This document shows, piece by piece, positions 25,997 through 35,478 of a stretch of 64,000 nucleotides of DNA. The stretch covers positions 310,001-374,000 of the forward strand of contig NZ_JBHZSP010000001.1 of NCBI RefSeq assembly GCF_043643765.1. The letters are read 5' to 3'. The notes below the pieces were generated by a model. The model did no database searches and was not told where the DNA came from. It was given only the letters and a program-made list of their open reading frames with translations. The translations under genes were made by a program, and so were the position numbers. Position 1 is the stretch's first letter, and the number at the start of each line of letters is the position of its first letter. The stretch is from Marinomonas posidonica_A. Its GTDB lineage: Bacteria > Pseudomonadota > Gammaproteobacteria > Pseudomonadales > Marinomonadaceae.

Positions 25997-26722
25997 ATGA
26001 CACATTTAAGCGTTAACCTGAACAAAATTGGTCTATTACGTAATTCCCGTGGGCGCAACTATCCGAACATGGTTGAAATGGCAGAACGTACCCTAATGTT
26101 AGGTGCCTTTGGTGTCACCATTCATCCACGACCAGATCAGCGTCATGCAACGTATCAAGATGCTTATGATCTAAAAGATTTGTTAAAACGTTTTCCATCT
26201 GCAGAGTTGAATATAGAAGGCTTTCCCGATGCCAAATTCTTAGAAGTGGTTCAGGAAGTGGTGCCACATCAATGCACATTGGTACCGGATGATCCAAATC
26301 AATTAACCTCAGACCATGGTTGGAATCTGGCTCGTGATCAAGATGCTTTGCGTCCTGTGATTGCAAAACTCAAGCAGAAAGGCATTCGAGTTGTGCTGTT
26401 TATGGACCCGGTAGCAGAAAACATGCAACTGGCGAAAGACATAGGGGCTGACCGGGTTGAGTTGTATACCGAAGCCTACGCTAATGCCTATGGCAAAGAA
26501 GGCGCGGAGGCGGTGCTGGCTCAATATCAGCAGGCGGCGCAAGCGGCTGTGATGGCCGGTTTGGGGGTGAACGCGGGCCACGATTTGGATCTGAATAACG
26601 TTGAAGCCTTGTGCGCGCCGGGTCATATTGCTGAAGTGTCAATTGGGCATGCTTTGACTGCAGAGGCATTAGACCTTGGCTGGGACCAGGTCGTGCGAGC
26701 TTATTTGGCGAAGCTATCTTAG
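25997..26722 (+). CDS. pdxJ: Pyridoxine 5'-phosphate synthase
   Basis: Condenses 1-deoxyxylulose 5-phosphate with the aminoacetone phosphate from PdxA to make pyridoxine phosphate. TIM-barrel protein of 241 residues with the conserved LSVNLNKIGLLRNSRG, GAFGVTIHPRPDQRHAT, NIEGFPD, CTLVPD and LGVNAGHDLDLNN segments. The ATG at 25997 gives the conserved N terminus; a longer frame from 25964 starts inside the -10 element. Usually it is next to recO; here recO is absent. Confidence 0.97.
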   Translation: MTHLSVNLNKIGLLRNSRGRNYPNMVEMAERTLMLGAFGVTIHPRPDQRHATYQDAYDLKDLLKRFPSAELNIEGFPDAKFLEVVQEVVPHQCTLVPDDPNQLTSDHGWNLARDQDALRPVIAKLKQKGIRVVLFMDPVAENMQLAKDIGADRVELYTEAYANAYGKEGAEAVLAQYQQAAQAAVMAGLGVNAGHDLDLNNVEALCAPGHIAEVSIGHALTAEALDLGWDQVVRAYLAKLS

Positions 26723-26760
26723 TGTTTGGCTGCTCATGTTAAGCTATGGGAGCTACGTCG

Positions 26761-27345
26761 ATGACGTCGAATAAACGTCCTCAGTGTGATGCCTGTGGTT
26801 TCTTACAGTCACAATGTGTTTGCGCCTGGATACCATTATTGACAAGTCGCTTGAAGGTTTTGGTTGTACAAGATCGTAAAGAGGCATCACACGCAAAAAA
26901 CACAGTCACGTTATTGCGTCTGGCTTTGCCATCAGTAGAGTGTATTGATAGTGATGATGTGTCGTGTTTGTCACACTTAGATGTCAACACTTGGCGTCTG
27001 TTGTTTCCCAGTCAGGGGGCGACACCTGTTGAGTCAGTTACTGAGGATCAAAAAAGCCAAATAGAAGGGGTTATTTTGCTTGATGCCACTTGGCGAAAAG
27101 CAAAGAAGTTACTGCTTAGTGAACCGCTTCTGCACGGTTTTAAAAGGTTGTCGTTTGAGCAACCACCCGTTGGGGCCTATGCCATTAGAAAGTCACCAAA
27201 TGATCAGGCTCTATCAACCTTAGAAGCGTGTGCTTATTGCATTGAACAACTGTGTGCCGAAGACATGCAAGGTTTGCGTGATTTTATGCAACAGGCTCAG
27301 GCTTGGCAATGGCGCCGACAACCAAAGCAGCACCAACACCTTTAG
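26761..27345 (+). CDS. tapT: DTW-domain tRNA-uridine aminocarboxypropyltransferase
   Basis: DTW-domain proteins add a 3-amino-3-carboxypropyl group from SAM to uridine 47 of tRNA (acp3U). Four N-terminal cysteines (CDACGFLQSQCVC) form a zinc site, KNTVTLLRLALP follows, and the family motif appears as DATWRKAKKLL with Ala for Thr in the DTW signature, then QPPVGAYAIRKSP. At 194 residues the length fits TapT. The ATG at 26761 follows GGGAGCTAC; an in-frame ATG 15 bp upstream is an alternative. Confidence 0.85.
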   Translation: MTSNKRPQCDACGFLQSQCVCAWIPLLTSRLKVLVVQDRKEASHAKNTVTLLRLALPSVECIDSDDVSCLSHLDVNTWRLLFPSQGATPVESVTEDQKSQIEGVILLDATWRKAKKLLLSEPLLHGFKRLSFEQPPVGAYAIRKSPNDQALSTLEACAYCIEQLCAEDMQGLRDFMQQAQAWQWRRQPKQHQHL

Positions 27346-27385
27346 GTGGTGGGCAGTCAATTTGAAATGAGGTGAGAAATAAATC

Positions 27386-27679
27386 GTGGATAAGCAAACT
27401 GAAATTGAAGCGGCGGTGTTACGTCGTTTGTTAAAACACCTAGATGACAACAAAACAGTACAAAATATAGACTTAATGAATCTTGCAGGTTTTTGTCGAA
27501 ACTGTTTGAGTAAGTGGTATATGGCAGAAGCTGAAAATCAAGGTGTTGAAGTAAGTTATGATGAAGCGCGTGAATATGTGTACGGTGAACCCTATGAGGC
27601 TTGGAAGGTGAAACATCAACCAAAGGCCACGGCCGAGCAATTAGCCGCTTTTGATGCTAAGTCTCAGTCTAAAAAATAG
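27386..27679 (+). CDS. DUF1244 family protein
   Basis: A 97-residue soluble protein with the DUF1244 signature NLAGFCRNCLSKWY (about residues 31-44) and the following DEAREYVYGEPYEAWK. Two closely spaced cysteines and a Tyr/Trp pair are conserved in the family; the function is not established. The start is GTG, with GAGGTGAG upstream at long spacing. The 3' end overlaps lapG by about 26 bp. Confidence 0.85.
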   Translation: MDKQTEIEAAVLRRLLKHLDDNKTVQNIDLMNLAGFCRNCLSKWYMAEAENQGVEVSYDEAREYVYGEPYEAWKVKHQPKATAEQLAAFDAKSQSKK

Positions 27680-28376
27680 TTCACGCCAAACAGGCCGATA
27701 TCGTCTTTGGCCTGGTCGAGTGTTTAATCGCAAGCTTTTATTCGGCTTGCTTTTGCTCGTATGTATCATTTCTTCTTTTTATGTTTACGCTGAAATATCG
27801 GATAAATATCGCAAGCTTGCGAAACAAGCTGGCGAGGTCTATGGGGCTGATGCCGAAAAGCGGGTTCTAGCTTGGCGACGCTTAATTGATGAATCAAAAG
27901 ATTTACCGATTGTTGATAAGCTGGCTAAGGTAAATAATTTCTTCAATCAAATGGATTTCGTTGATGATATTGATTTGTGGGGTAAGGATGATTACTGGGC
28001 GACCCCTATTGAATTTTTAGGGATGCGAGCAGGAGACTGCGAAGACTTCACCATTGCAAAATATTTTACCTTGCGTGAGCTTGGGGTCGTGGATGATAAA
28101 CTGCGTTTGGTATACGTCAAGGCGTTACGTTTAAATCAGCATCATATGGTGTTGGCGTATTATCACAAGCCTACTTCTATTCCTGTGTTGTTGGATAATT
28201 TAGATAAAGAATTGAAGCCCGCGTCAAAACGCAACGACTTGTTGCCTATATATTCGTTTAATGCTGAGAATCTTTGGCTTTCCAAAGAGAAAGGGCGTGG
28301 TGTCTTGGTTGGGGGCTCCTCGCGCCTAAGCTTGTGGACAGATTTAAATGATCGTTTAAATACGATTTCAAATTAG
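27654..28376 (+). CDS. lapG: Periplasmic adhesin protease LapG
   Basis: BTLCP-family calcium-dependent cysteine protease that clips large LapA-type adhesins from the cell surface when c-di-GMP is low. A membrane-spanning signal segment lies at about residues 29-47. The catalytic triad is visible: Cys129 in RAGDCEDFTIAKYF, His163/164 in NQHHMVLAYY and Asp in LLDNLDKEL. At 240 residues the length fits LapG. It overlaps DUF1244; the start (27654) is not well supported by a ribosome binding site and a GTG near 27719 is possible. lapD follows 10 bp later, the standard lapG-lapD pair. Confidence 0.92.
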   Translation: MLSLSLKNSSRQTGRYRLWPGRVFNRKLLFGLLLLVCIISSFYVYAEISDKYRKLAKQAGEVYGADAEKRVLAWRRLIDESKDLPIVDKLAKVNNFFNQMDFVDDIDLWGKDDYWATPIEFLGMRAGDCEDFTIAKYFTLRELGVVDDKLRLVYVKALRLNQHHMVLAYYHKPTSIPVLLDNLDKELKPASKRNDLLPIYSFNAENLWLSKEKGRGVLVGGSSRLSLWTDLNDRLNTISN

Positions 28377-28386
28377 GAGAACTAGG

Positions 28387-30336
28387 ATGACGCTGTTCCG
28401 CCAATTGATGTTAACCATTGTAGCCATTTTTTCAGTCATGCTGGCCGTGGTTATGGGGATCAACTTTGATACCACAAAGGGCTATCTGATTGGTCAGTTG
28501 GAATCGACGACTCAAGATACGGCGACTTCCTTGAGTATGTCTGTGTCTGATTTTATGGCGTTGGAAGATTATGCTTCTGTCGAAAGTAGCATGAATGCGG
28601 TATTCGACAGTGGTTATTTCTCCGAAGTGAAAATCCACGTTTATGCGACAGAAAAAGATCTCGTACGACAAAATGAAACTAAAATTGAAGGCGTGCCTAG
28701 CTGGTTTATTCATTTAATCGATTTTAAAGTGCCTATCGCTAAAGCTGTTATTTCTAGTGGTTGGAATGAGTTAGGTCAAGTGTATGTAACCGGCAGTGCT
28801 GGTTACGGTTATCAGCAGTTGTGGCTGGCTTCACGCCATATTTTATTGTCATTTTTCATTATCGGTACGGTCACTTTGGTGCTGGGCAGCATAGCATTGA
28901 GGTATTTGTTCAAACCTTTGGCTGAGTTGGAAAAGCAGGCCGAAGCTATTCAACAGCGCCGTTTCATGAAGATGAAGAATGTGCCAAAGACACGAGAACT
29001 TAAGTCGGTCGTGTTGTCGATGAATCGCATGGCGGAAAAATTGGAAAAGGAATTTGCGGCCGAGGTAGAAACGGCACAATGGTTACAAGCTAAAGCCTTT
29101 AAAGATCCTGTGAGTGGTTTAGGTAATCGCCACTTTTTTGAAAGCCAGATGAAGTCACATTTTGCTGAGCCGGAAAGAGGCATTGATGGCTTGGCACTGA
29201 TAGGCTTGGCCGATTTAGGTAAATTGAATAACGAGCGAGGCTACGAGTCAGCGGATATGTTTATTCAGGCGGCGGCGGATATTCTACAGAAGAAAGTGGC
29301 GGCTATTTCGTCTTTTGCCACGCTGGCGCGTTTATCCGGTGCTGATTTTGTTTTGTTGGTACCTAACTTTGACCATGAGCAGCTTAAACAGCTGGTGGAA
29401 GCGCTTATGACGGAGCTCTTAGAATTGAGTCAGGCGGACATTAGTTATTCTTCCTATGTTGGTAATGTTGGCGCTGTCACCATTGATGGCCAGGTCAGTA
29501 AAGGCAGCGCAATGGCTCAGGCCGACGCGGCGCTTCGTGAAGCGAAGCGAGCAGGGGAAAACTTAGTTACCGTGTATGACTTGAATACTAAGCAAGCCTT
29601 GTCAATTAATCGTTCTGAATGGAAAGGAATCCTTGAAAGTACCATTGCAAATAATGCCTTTAGTTTGAAGAAACAAGCCGTATATGAATTGGCTGAGCAG
29701 GACAAGATTTTGCATGAAGAAGTGTTTATGGGCTTGAGTTATGCAGGTAAAGACTTTCATGCAGGCTTCTTTATTGGCTTAGCGGAGCAATATCATCTCA
29801 CGGCGCAAATTGATCAGGTCATTATCAACAAGGTATTGGACGTGATCAGTGGTAAAAAAGTTGCTAAGCCATTAACCGTTAACCTGTCTGGCTCTTCTTT
29901 CCATGATGAAGCATTCGCGGCTTGGCTGGATAAAACCTTGTCACAGCTTGATGATGCCGCACGCGCTTTGTTGATTTTCGAAATGTCAGAGCAAAGTGTG
30001 ATTGCTGATGAGGAAGGGGCGCAGGTCTTGGCTAAGATTCTGAAGAAACGCTCTATCGTATTTGGGATTGATAATGTTGGGAAGCAATTTTCTGCTTTTC
30101 AATATTTAAAAGCATTGATGCCAAATTATGTGAAAGTTGATTCCTCATATACGCGAATGGCGGCAGGCAAAGAATCCGAGTCTTTCTTCTTACACAGCTT
30201 ATGTAAAATGTTTAATAGCTTGAACATTGAAGTGATTGCCACCGGCATTGAGAGTGAAAAGCAACTTAACGCATTACAGCGATTTGATGTATTGGGTGGT
30301 CAAGGTTTTGCATTGGGTCGTGCTGAGCCAATGTAA
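28387..30336 (+). CDS. lapD: c-di-GMP receptor LapD (degenerate GGDEF-EAL)
   Basis: Inner-membrane receptor that holds LapG inactive when c-di-GMP is bound. Layout: first TM (about 7-25), periplasmic PAS-like output domain (about 26-150) with the SSGWNELGQVYV loop that carries the LapG-contacting Trp, second TM (about 153-175), HAMP (about 178-235), a GGDEF domain in which the signature reads SGADF, and an EAL domain in which the signature reads EVFMGL. Both are inactive, as in known LapD. At 649 residues the length is usual. It starts 10 bp after lapG. Confidence 0.93.
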   Translation: MTLFRQLMLTIVAIFSVMLAVVMGINFDTTKGYLIGQLESTTQDTATSLSMSVSDFMALEDYASVESSMNAVFDSGYFSEVKIHVYATEKDLVRQNETKIEGVPSWFIHLIDFKVPIAKAVISSGWNELGQVYVTGSAGYGYQQLWLASRHILLSFFIIGTVTLVLGSIALRYLFKPLAELEKQAEAIQQRRFMKMKNVPKTRELKSVVLSMNRMAEKLEKEFAAEVETAQWLQAKAFKDPVSGLGNRHFFESQMKSHFAEPERGIDGLALIGLADLGKLNNERGYESADMFIQAAADILQKKVAAISSFATLARLSGADFVLLVPNFDHEQLKQLVEALMTELLELSQADISYSSYVGNVGAVTIDGQVSKGSAMAQADAALREAKRAGENLVTVYDLNTKQALSINRSEWKGILESTIANNAFSLKKQAVYELAEQDKILHEEVFMGLSYAGKDFHAGFFIGLAEQYHLTAQIDQVIINKVLDVISGKKVAKPLTVNLSGSSFHDEAFAAWLDKTLSQLDDAARALLIFEMSEQSVIADEEGAQVLAKILKKRSIVFGIDNVGKQFSAFQYLKALMPNYVKVDSSYTRMAAGKESESFFLHSLCKMFNSLNIEVIATGIESEKQLNALQRFDVLGGQGFALGRAEPM

Positions 30337-30451
30337 GGACTGAACGCTAAACACCAAGCTAGATGTCAGTGTTATTTTTGGCAGGTTCTCACCCAGCTTG
30401 TTGTTAGGCGATGAGGTTATCGCTATAAGGGTAGGGGAAGCTGGATGGTGA

Positions 30452-30826
30452 TTAAATGAATGAATCACCATCTGGATCGGTCAAGCTATCACGATCTGAA
30501 ATTAAGTCTTCGTCTTGACTGTTGTGAACGCCACGAACCCATTTACGACTCAACAGTTTCTTTTGAGCAGCGGTGGGGAGCTCGGTGAACTGAATGATTC
30601 GTTTCTCTGAAAGAAGATCAATCAAATCCTCTAATACACGCATCATGTCGCTATCAGAATTCGTCAACATTTCTTGCGTATTTTTGTTATCGTTAGCGGT
30701 AAATTTTTTCTCTAAAATTTTGGCAACAGAGGGTTCATTCGGAGCCACTAATAGGCCGTATTCCTCTGATTGAGAGGTCGCAACATCTATGATGTCACCG
30801 TCTTCGTTAAGCTTTGCGTAGAGCAT
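30452..30826 (-). CDS. Conserved hypothetical protein
   Basis: A 124-residue acidic protein without signal or membrane segments. The central helix MMRVLEDLIDLLSEKRIIQFTELPTAAQKKLLSRK resembles a conserved small protein of Pseudomonas and relatives that is often mislabelled as tryptophan synthase beta-like; the function is unknown. ATG 30826 follows GGGAC; an upstream in-frame ATG at 30850 is possible. It lies on the opposite strand between lapD and lapB, splitting the lap genes into two units. Confidence 0.75.
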   Translation of the reverse strand: MLYAKLNEDGDIIDVATSQSEEYGLLVAPNEPSVAKILEKKFTANDNKNTQEMLTNSDSDMMRVLEDLIDLLSEKRIIQFTELPTAAQKKLLSRKWVRGVHNSQDEDLISDRDSLTDPDGDSFI

Positions 30827-30967
30827 ATTAGTGTCCCGTGTTTGTATCAATTTGTAGTGGAGTGTTTTGATAACTTCCCATCTTAGCTGAGAACTACTAT
30901 TCTAGTCTAAAACTTACATCCTGTTGGTTTTAAATTGTTTTTTTCGTTTACTTAGGAGAATTAGAGT

Positions 30968-33265
30968 ATGTCTGGCTCGGACCGTTCAGAACAGAACTCT
31001 TCATCGTCCCATCAAGAAGAGCCGCACCATTCGGACGATATGACAACAGATCACTCTGATTCTACTGTGACAGAGAATACGACAGTAGATGAAACGGATA
31101 TGGATAACCAGAAACCACAATGGCAAGCTAACGCCACGACCTTAGAATATCCTAACCCTTTATTAGATTGCTTGGTGCTATTAAGTCGTTATTTTAATAA
31201 CCCATACACCTCCGACGCCATCGCGGCAGGTTTGCCGATTACTGATGATTTAATGACACCTGAATTGTTTCTGCGGGCATCGAAACGAATTGGAATAAGT
31301 TCACGCTTTGTGAAACGAAAGTTGTCTAAAATTCCTCACATGGTGTTACCGACCGTTCTCTTATTAGACGATCAACAGGCGTGCGTGTTATTGGACATTA
31401 ATGATGCAAAAGGTACGGCGAAAATTTTACGTTCTGAATCTGGTGAAGGTGAAATTACTTTGCCAATAGCCGAATTAGAAGCGGCTTACACGGGATACTG
31501 TTTTTTTGTTAAACCTGTTTATCAATTTGATAAACGTGCACAGAAGTCTGATGAAGCCAAGCAGAAAAAAGGCCATTGGTTTTGGGGAACTGTGCTTGGC
31601 TCTTGGCGGATTTATCGTGATGTGTTTATCGCCTCACTTTTAATCAATATGTTTGCGGTTGCTAGCCCTTTGTTCGTGATGAATGTATACGATCGAGTGG
31701 TGCCGAATAATGCGTTTGATACTTTGTGGGTATTGGCTATTGGTGCCGCCGCCGTGTACCTTTTTGATTTTTTATTACGCATGCTCAGAGCGTATTTTAT
31801 CGACATCGCAGGAAAGAAATCGGACATTCTCATATCCGCTTCGATCTTTTCTAAAGTGAACAACATCACCATGGCGTCTCGGCCGAAATCGGTGGGGGCG
31901 TTTGCGAAGAATTTACAAGAATTTGAAAGTATCCGTGATTTTATCACTTCTGCCTCTATTACCACGTTAGTAGATATTCCATTTATGTTTTTAATCGTTG
32001 GGGTGATTTGGCTAATTGGTGGCCCAGTCGGCTACATTCCGATTATTACGATTGCGTTGATTTTGATCTACAGCATCATCATCCAAATACCCCTTAAACG
32101 TTCTATCGAAGAGAGCCAGAAAACCGCATCGCAGAAAAACGCTGTGTTGATTGAGAGTTTATATAATGCTGAGAGTGTGAAATTAAATAACGCGGAAGGT
32201 GTTTTACAAAAACAATGGGAAAACGCGGTTGGTAATATCGCTGACTGGGGGGTGAAGACACGTCAACTGTCTCAGTCCACTTCGTCGTTTGCCATGGTGG
32301 CACAGCAACTGACCACCGTGGTGATCGTGATCGTTGGTGTGTACCAAATTTCAGAGGGTTTAATGAGCATGGGAGCGCTAGTCGCATCCGTTATGCTAAC
32401 AGGGCGTGCTCTTGGTCCTATGACGCAAGTTGCCAGTTTAGCAACCCGTTATAATCAGGCGAGATCAGCATTTGCCTCATTAAATGAGATCATGTCGTCA
32501 CCAGTAGAAAACCCTGAAGACACTAAGTTTGTACATCGCCCTGTATTCAAAGGTGAGTTTCAATTTGATGCGGTCAATTTCTCTTATCCTGACCAAGATC
32601 AGGCTGCCGTGACCGATATTAATATTAATATCAGACAAGGGGAAAAAGTAGCGATTATTGGACGTATTGGGTCCGGTAAATCGACACTGGGTAAGATGAT
32701 GACGGGTCTGTACACACCGAGCAGCGGAGCGATTCGTGTCGACGGTGTAGACCTTAGACAGATAAACCCTACGGATTTACGTCGTAATGTGGGTTCGGTG
32801 TCGCAAGACGTCAACCTATTCTATGGTTCGATCAAAGATAATATTGTCATGGGCGCACCTTACATGGAAGACGACGCGATCATTCGTGCTGCTGAATTAT
32901 CTGGTGTGTCTGAATTTGCGAATCGTCGCTCAAATGGTTTAGACAGTTTGGTAGGGGAGCGTGGTGCATTATTGTCTGGTGGTCAGCGTCAAAGTATTGC
33001 GATTGCGAGGGCTCTGTTATTTGATCCACCTGTTTTGATCTTGGATGAACCGACGGCCTCAATGGATAACACCACTGAAGCACGCATGAAGAGACGTTTG
33101 ATGGACGGGTTAAAAGATAAGACCTTGATTCTAATTACACACAAAGCGTCGATGCTTGACATGGTGGACCGTATCATCGTTATGGATAATGGTCGTTTAA
33201 TCGCAGATGGTCCGAAAGCGCAAGTTCACGAAGCGCTCCGTCAAGGTAAGTTGAAGGTGAGTTGA
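30968..33265 (+). CDS. lapB: Type I secretion ABC transporter LapB
   Basis: ATP-driven inner-membrane exporter for a LapA-type adhesin. Order: an unusual acidic, Ser/Asp/Thr/His-rich N-terminal stretch of about 55 residues, a C39-like but non-peptidase domain (about 60-190; no His/Asp pair with a usable Cys), six TM segments (about 215-480), and the ATPase with Walker A GRIGSGKST (565-573), signature LSGGQRQ (from 669) and Walker B ILDEPTASMD. At 765 residues it is longer than the usual ~720, because of the N-terminal stretch. It lies 1 bp before lapC. The outer-membrane partner LapE and adhesin LapA are not in the window. Confidence 0.9.
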   Translation: MSGSDRSEQNSSSSHQEEPHHSDDMTTDHSDSTVTENTTVDETDMDNQKPQWQANATTLEYPNPLLDCLVLLSRYFNNPYTSDAIAAGLPITDDLMTPELFLRASKRIGISSRFVKRKLSKIPHMVLPTVLLLDDQQACVLLDINDAKGTAKILRSESGEGEITLPIAELEAAYTGYCFFVKPVYQFDKRAQKSDEAKQKKGHWFWGTVLGSWRIYRDVFIASLLINMFAVASPLFVMNVYDRVVPNNAFDTLWVLAIGAAAVYLFDFLLRMLRAYFIDIAGKKSDILISASIFSKVNNITMASRPKSVGAFAKNLQEFESIRDFITSASITTLVDIPFMFLIVGVIWLIGGPVGYIPIITIALILIYSIIIQIPLKRSIEESQKTASQKNAVLIESLYNAESVKLNNAEGVLQKQWENAVGNIADWGVKTRQLSQSTSSFAMVAQQLTTVVIVIVGVYQISEGLMSMGALVASVMLTGRALGPMTQVASLATRYNQARSAFASLNEIMSSPVENPEDTKFVHRPVFKGEFQFDAVNFSYPDQDQAAVTDININIRQGEKVAIIGRIGSGKSTLGKMMTGLYTPSSGAIRVDGVDLRQINPTDLRRNVGSVSQDVNLFYGSIKDNIVMGAPYMEDDAIIRAAELSGVSEFANRRSNGLDSLVGERGALLSGGQRQSIAIARALLFDPPVLILDEPTASMDNTTEARMKRRLMDGLKDKTLILITHKASMLDMVDRIIVMDNGRLIADGPKAQVHEALRQGKLKVS

Positions 33266-33266
33266 T

Positions 33267-34595
33267 ATGAGTAAGCGTACTGTCTCACAAAGTGATTTGG
33301 GGTATTTGTCAGATCGAAATGCTGCCTTGATGTTAAAGACACCAAGAGGTGGTCGCATCATTTTATGGGTCATTTTTATCTTTATCATGTCAGCATTGGT
33401 CTGGGCCTATTATACCTCGTTAGATGAAGTGACGGTTGGTGAAGGCAAAGTCATCCCATCTAGCCAGGTTCAACAAATTCAGAACTTGGAAGGTGGTATT
33501 TTAAAAGAAATTAACGCCAAAGTAGGTCAGGTAGTCAATGCAGGCCAGATCTTGATGACCATTGAGAATACCGAAGCCTTGTCCTCCTTGCGAGAGCAGC
33601 AAGCTGAGTTCATTAACTTACAGGCTAGAGCCGCGCGTTTACAAGGTGAATCCTATGGCAGACCACCGGTATTTGACGAGGAATTACGAAACGATTACCC
33701 GTCTGTAGTCAACCGTGAGATGGATCTATACAGCAACCGTCTAGAATCGCTGCGTACCAATCAAGTGGGTTTTCAGCAGCAGATTGAGCAAAAAAGACAA
33801 GAAATTGTGGAAATGCAGGCGAAGCTGGATAACCTCAAGCAGAGCTATGAATTTTCAAAAGAAGAGTTAGCGCTAACCCGTCCTGCCTTTGAGCAGGGTG
33901 CCGTATCGCGAGTCGAACTGCTCCAATTAGAACGAGAAGTGAACCAATTACAGGGGGATCTAGAAGCGACTCAGTTAGCCATTCCTCGTGCTCGTTCTGC
34001 GCTCAAAGAGGCGCAAAGCAAATTGGAAGAAAGCGTGGCGAAGTTTCGTGCGGATGCACAAGAAGAGTTAACCAATGTTCGTAGTAAGTTGGATCAGATT
34101 CGCGAAGCGAGTGTGTCTTTAGAAGATAAGGTCTCTAGAACGCAAGTACGTTCACCGGTAAAGGGTATTGTTAAACAGATTCAAATTAATACGGTGGGTG
34201 GGGTAATTAAGCCGGGCATGAATATGATGGAAATCGTGCCGATTGAAGACTCCTTGTTGATCGAAGCTAAGGTTCGCCCTGAAAATATTGGTTTTATTCA
34301 ACCTGATTTACCTGCTGTGGTGAAACTGTCTGCCTATGATTTTGCTATTTTTGGTGGCTTGGATGGCACGGTGGAAAATATTAGTGCGGATACCATTCTG
34401 GATGAAGAGGGCAATAGTTTTTACCTAGTACGAGTCAGAACAGATAGAAACTTTTTAGGGACGAAGGAAGCGCCTTTGCCAATTATTCCAGGTATGCAAT
34501 CCAGTGTGGACATTATTACAGGGAAAAAGACCTTGTTAGATTATTTGTTGAAACCAATTCTGAAAGCCAAACAGAATGCGCTGCGAGAGCGATAA
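33267..34595 (+). CDS. lapC: Type I secretion membrane fusion protein LapC (HlyD family)
   Basis: Periplasmic adaptor linking LapB to a TolC-like channel. One TM anchor near residues 30-50, a lipoyl-like half motif (VIPSSQVQQIQNLEGGIL), a long coiled coil (about 95-285, rich in Gln, Glu, Lys), then the second lipoyl half and beta-barrel (SPVKGIVKQIQINTVGGVIKPGMNMMEIVP). At 442 residues it fits the HlyD/LapC group. It follows lapB by 1 bp. Confidence 0.92.
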   Translation: MSKRTVSQSDLGYLSDRNAALMLKTPRGGRIILWVIFIFIMSALVWAYYTSLDEVTVGEGKVIPSSQVQQIQNLEGGILKEINAKVGQVVNAGQILMTIENTEALSSLREQQAEFINLQARAARLQGESYGRPPVFDEELRNDYPSVVNREMDLYSNRLESLRTNQVGFQQQIEQKRQEIVEMQAKLDNLKQSYEFSKEELALTRPAFEQGAVSRVELLQLEREVNQLQGDLEATQLAIPRARSALKEAQSKLEESVAKFRADAQEELTNVRSKLDQIREASVSLEDKVSRTQVRSPVKGIVKQIQINTVGGVIKPGMNMMEIVPIEDSLLIEAKVRPENIGFIQPDLPAVVKLSAYDFAIFGGLDGTVENISADTILDEEGNSFYLVRVRTDRNFLGTKEAPLPIIPGMQSSVDIITGKKTLLDYLLKPILKAKQNALRER

Positions 34596-34695
34596 TTACA
34601 AAAAATTTAGCTTTCATATCATTGTGATAACAAATGTTAACAACCATATCTTGTAAGCTAGATACAATGATTACAGCCAAATAAACTGAACGAGA

Positions 34696-35337
34696 TTGAT
34701 TTTGAAAATTTTGTGTTGGAATACAGACGATGCTGTTTGGGAGCATTGGTTAAAAGTTGTCCCGCAGGGAGCAGAGCTTGTTCGAGTTGACAGCTTAGCG
34801 GCGTCTCGTCGTGCGTTGATTGAGTCTCAACAAGCATTTCAATATTGTTTTGTGTACTTAGCGGATGATTCGTTTTCGAGTCAAGTCGAAGAGGTTGCGA
34901 CGTTAAAGTCAGAGTTTTTAACTCAAAGTATGTTGGTGTTTCCAAACCAAGCTAGCCAGCAAGCCGCGTTACGTTTATTCTCAATTGGTGTGAATGGTCA
35001 ATGTGCGCCTTATATAGGGGAAGAACAGTTATCTTTGGTGCTTTCAGTCATTGATTCGGGGGAGATTTGGGGTGGCAAAGCCTTTATACAACAATTAATT
35101 AGTCAATCAGCGGAACAAGTCGATTCACCTTCTCTGGAAATGGACGGTTTGTCTGAGCGTGAAATGGACGTAGTGCGTTATGTGGCAGAAGGGCTTTCGA
35201 ATAAGCAGGTGGCCACTGAGATGGCCATTACTGAGAGAACCGTGAAAGCGCACCTAACCTCTGTTTTCAAAAAAACAGATACTCGAGATCGTCTTGCTTT
35301 GGCTTTGAAAGCAAAGCGTCACTTTTCAGTGCGCTGA
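34696..35337 (+). CDS. CsgD/VpsT-like LuxR-family regulator with degenerate receiver
   Basis: A 213-residue regulator. The N-terminal half (about 1-135) has a receiver-like order but lacks the phosphate-accepting Asp at the end of strand 3 (CFVYLADD). The C-terminal LuxR helix-turn-helix is clear: LSEREMDVVRYVAEGLSN, KQVATEM and ITERTVKAHLTSVFKK. In CsgD/VpsT proteins a short motif after the receiver (WFTR-like in VpsT, where c-di-GMP binds) lies where this protein reads WGGK. The neighbour lapBC suggests a role in biofilm or adhesin control; that is inferred. The start is TTG (34696); TTG 34702 is possible. Confidence 0.75.
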   Translation: MILKILCWNTDDAVWEHWLKVVPQGAELVRVDSLAASRRALIESQQAFQYCFVYLADDSFSSQVEEVATLKSEFLTQSMLVFPNQASQQAALRLFSIGVNGQCAPYIGEEQLSLVLSVIDSGEIWGGKAFIQQLISQSAEQVDSPSLEMDGLSEREMDVVRYVAEGLSNKQVATEMAITERTVKAHLTSVFKKTDTRDRLALALKAKRHFSVR

Positions 35338-35359
35338 TAATATTCCTCCTAAAAATAGC

Positions 35360-35374
35360 GCACAATTTTTGCGC
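35360..35374 (+). promoter_or_regulatory. Possible NtrC binding site upstream of nasT
   Basis: GCAC-N7-GCGC, one mismatch from the NtrC core GCAC-N7-GTGC, lies about 105 bp upstream of the -24/-12 promoter. The same bases form an inverted repeat (AGCGCA/TGCGCT) that could instead be a weak terminator for the preceding gene. Confidence 0.4.
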
Positions 35375-35478
35375 TTCTCTACTAATTTGTGTTCAAAACA
35401 CATTTGACGTTGCTTCTTTCGCCTCTGTTAAGCCTCATTTTACCTGTTTTTCCTTAAAATTTTAGTCATGTGCTTTAG

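Noticed and set aside
30404..30430. Hairpin GCGAT/ATCGC between lapD and the opposite gene as a terminator
   Set aside because: The stem is only 5 bp and no T-run follows.
34650..34675. Dyad TTGTA-N7-TACAA before the CsgD-like gene
   Set aside because: A short A/T-rich palindrome overlapping a poor promoter-like sequence; too weak to call an operator.
35358..35375. Intrinsic terminator after the CsgD-like gene
   Set aside because: The AGCGCA/TGCGCT stem has no proper U-tract. I list the bases as a possible NtrC site instead, though both uses remain possible.
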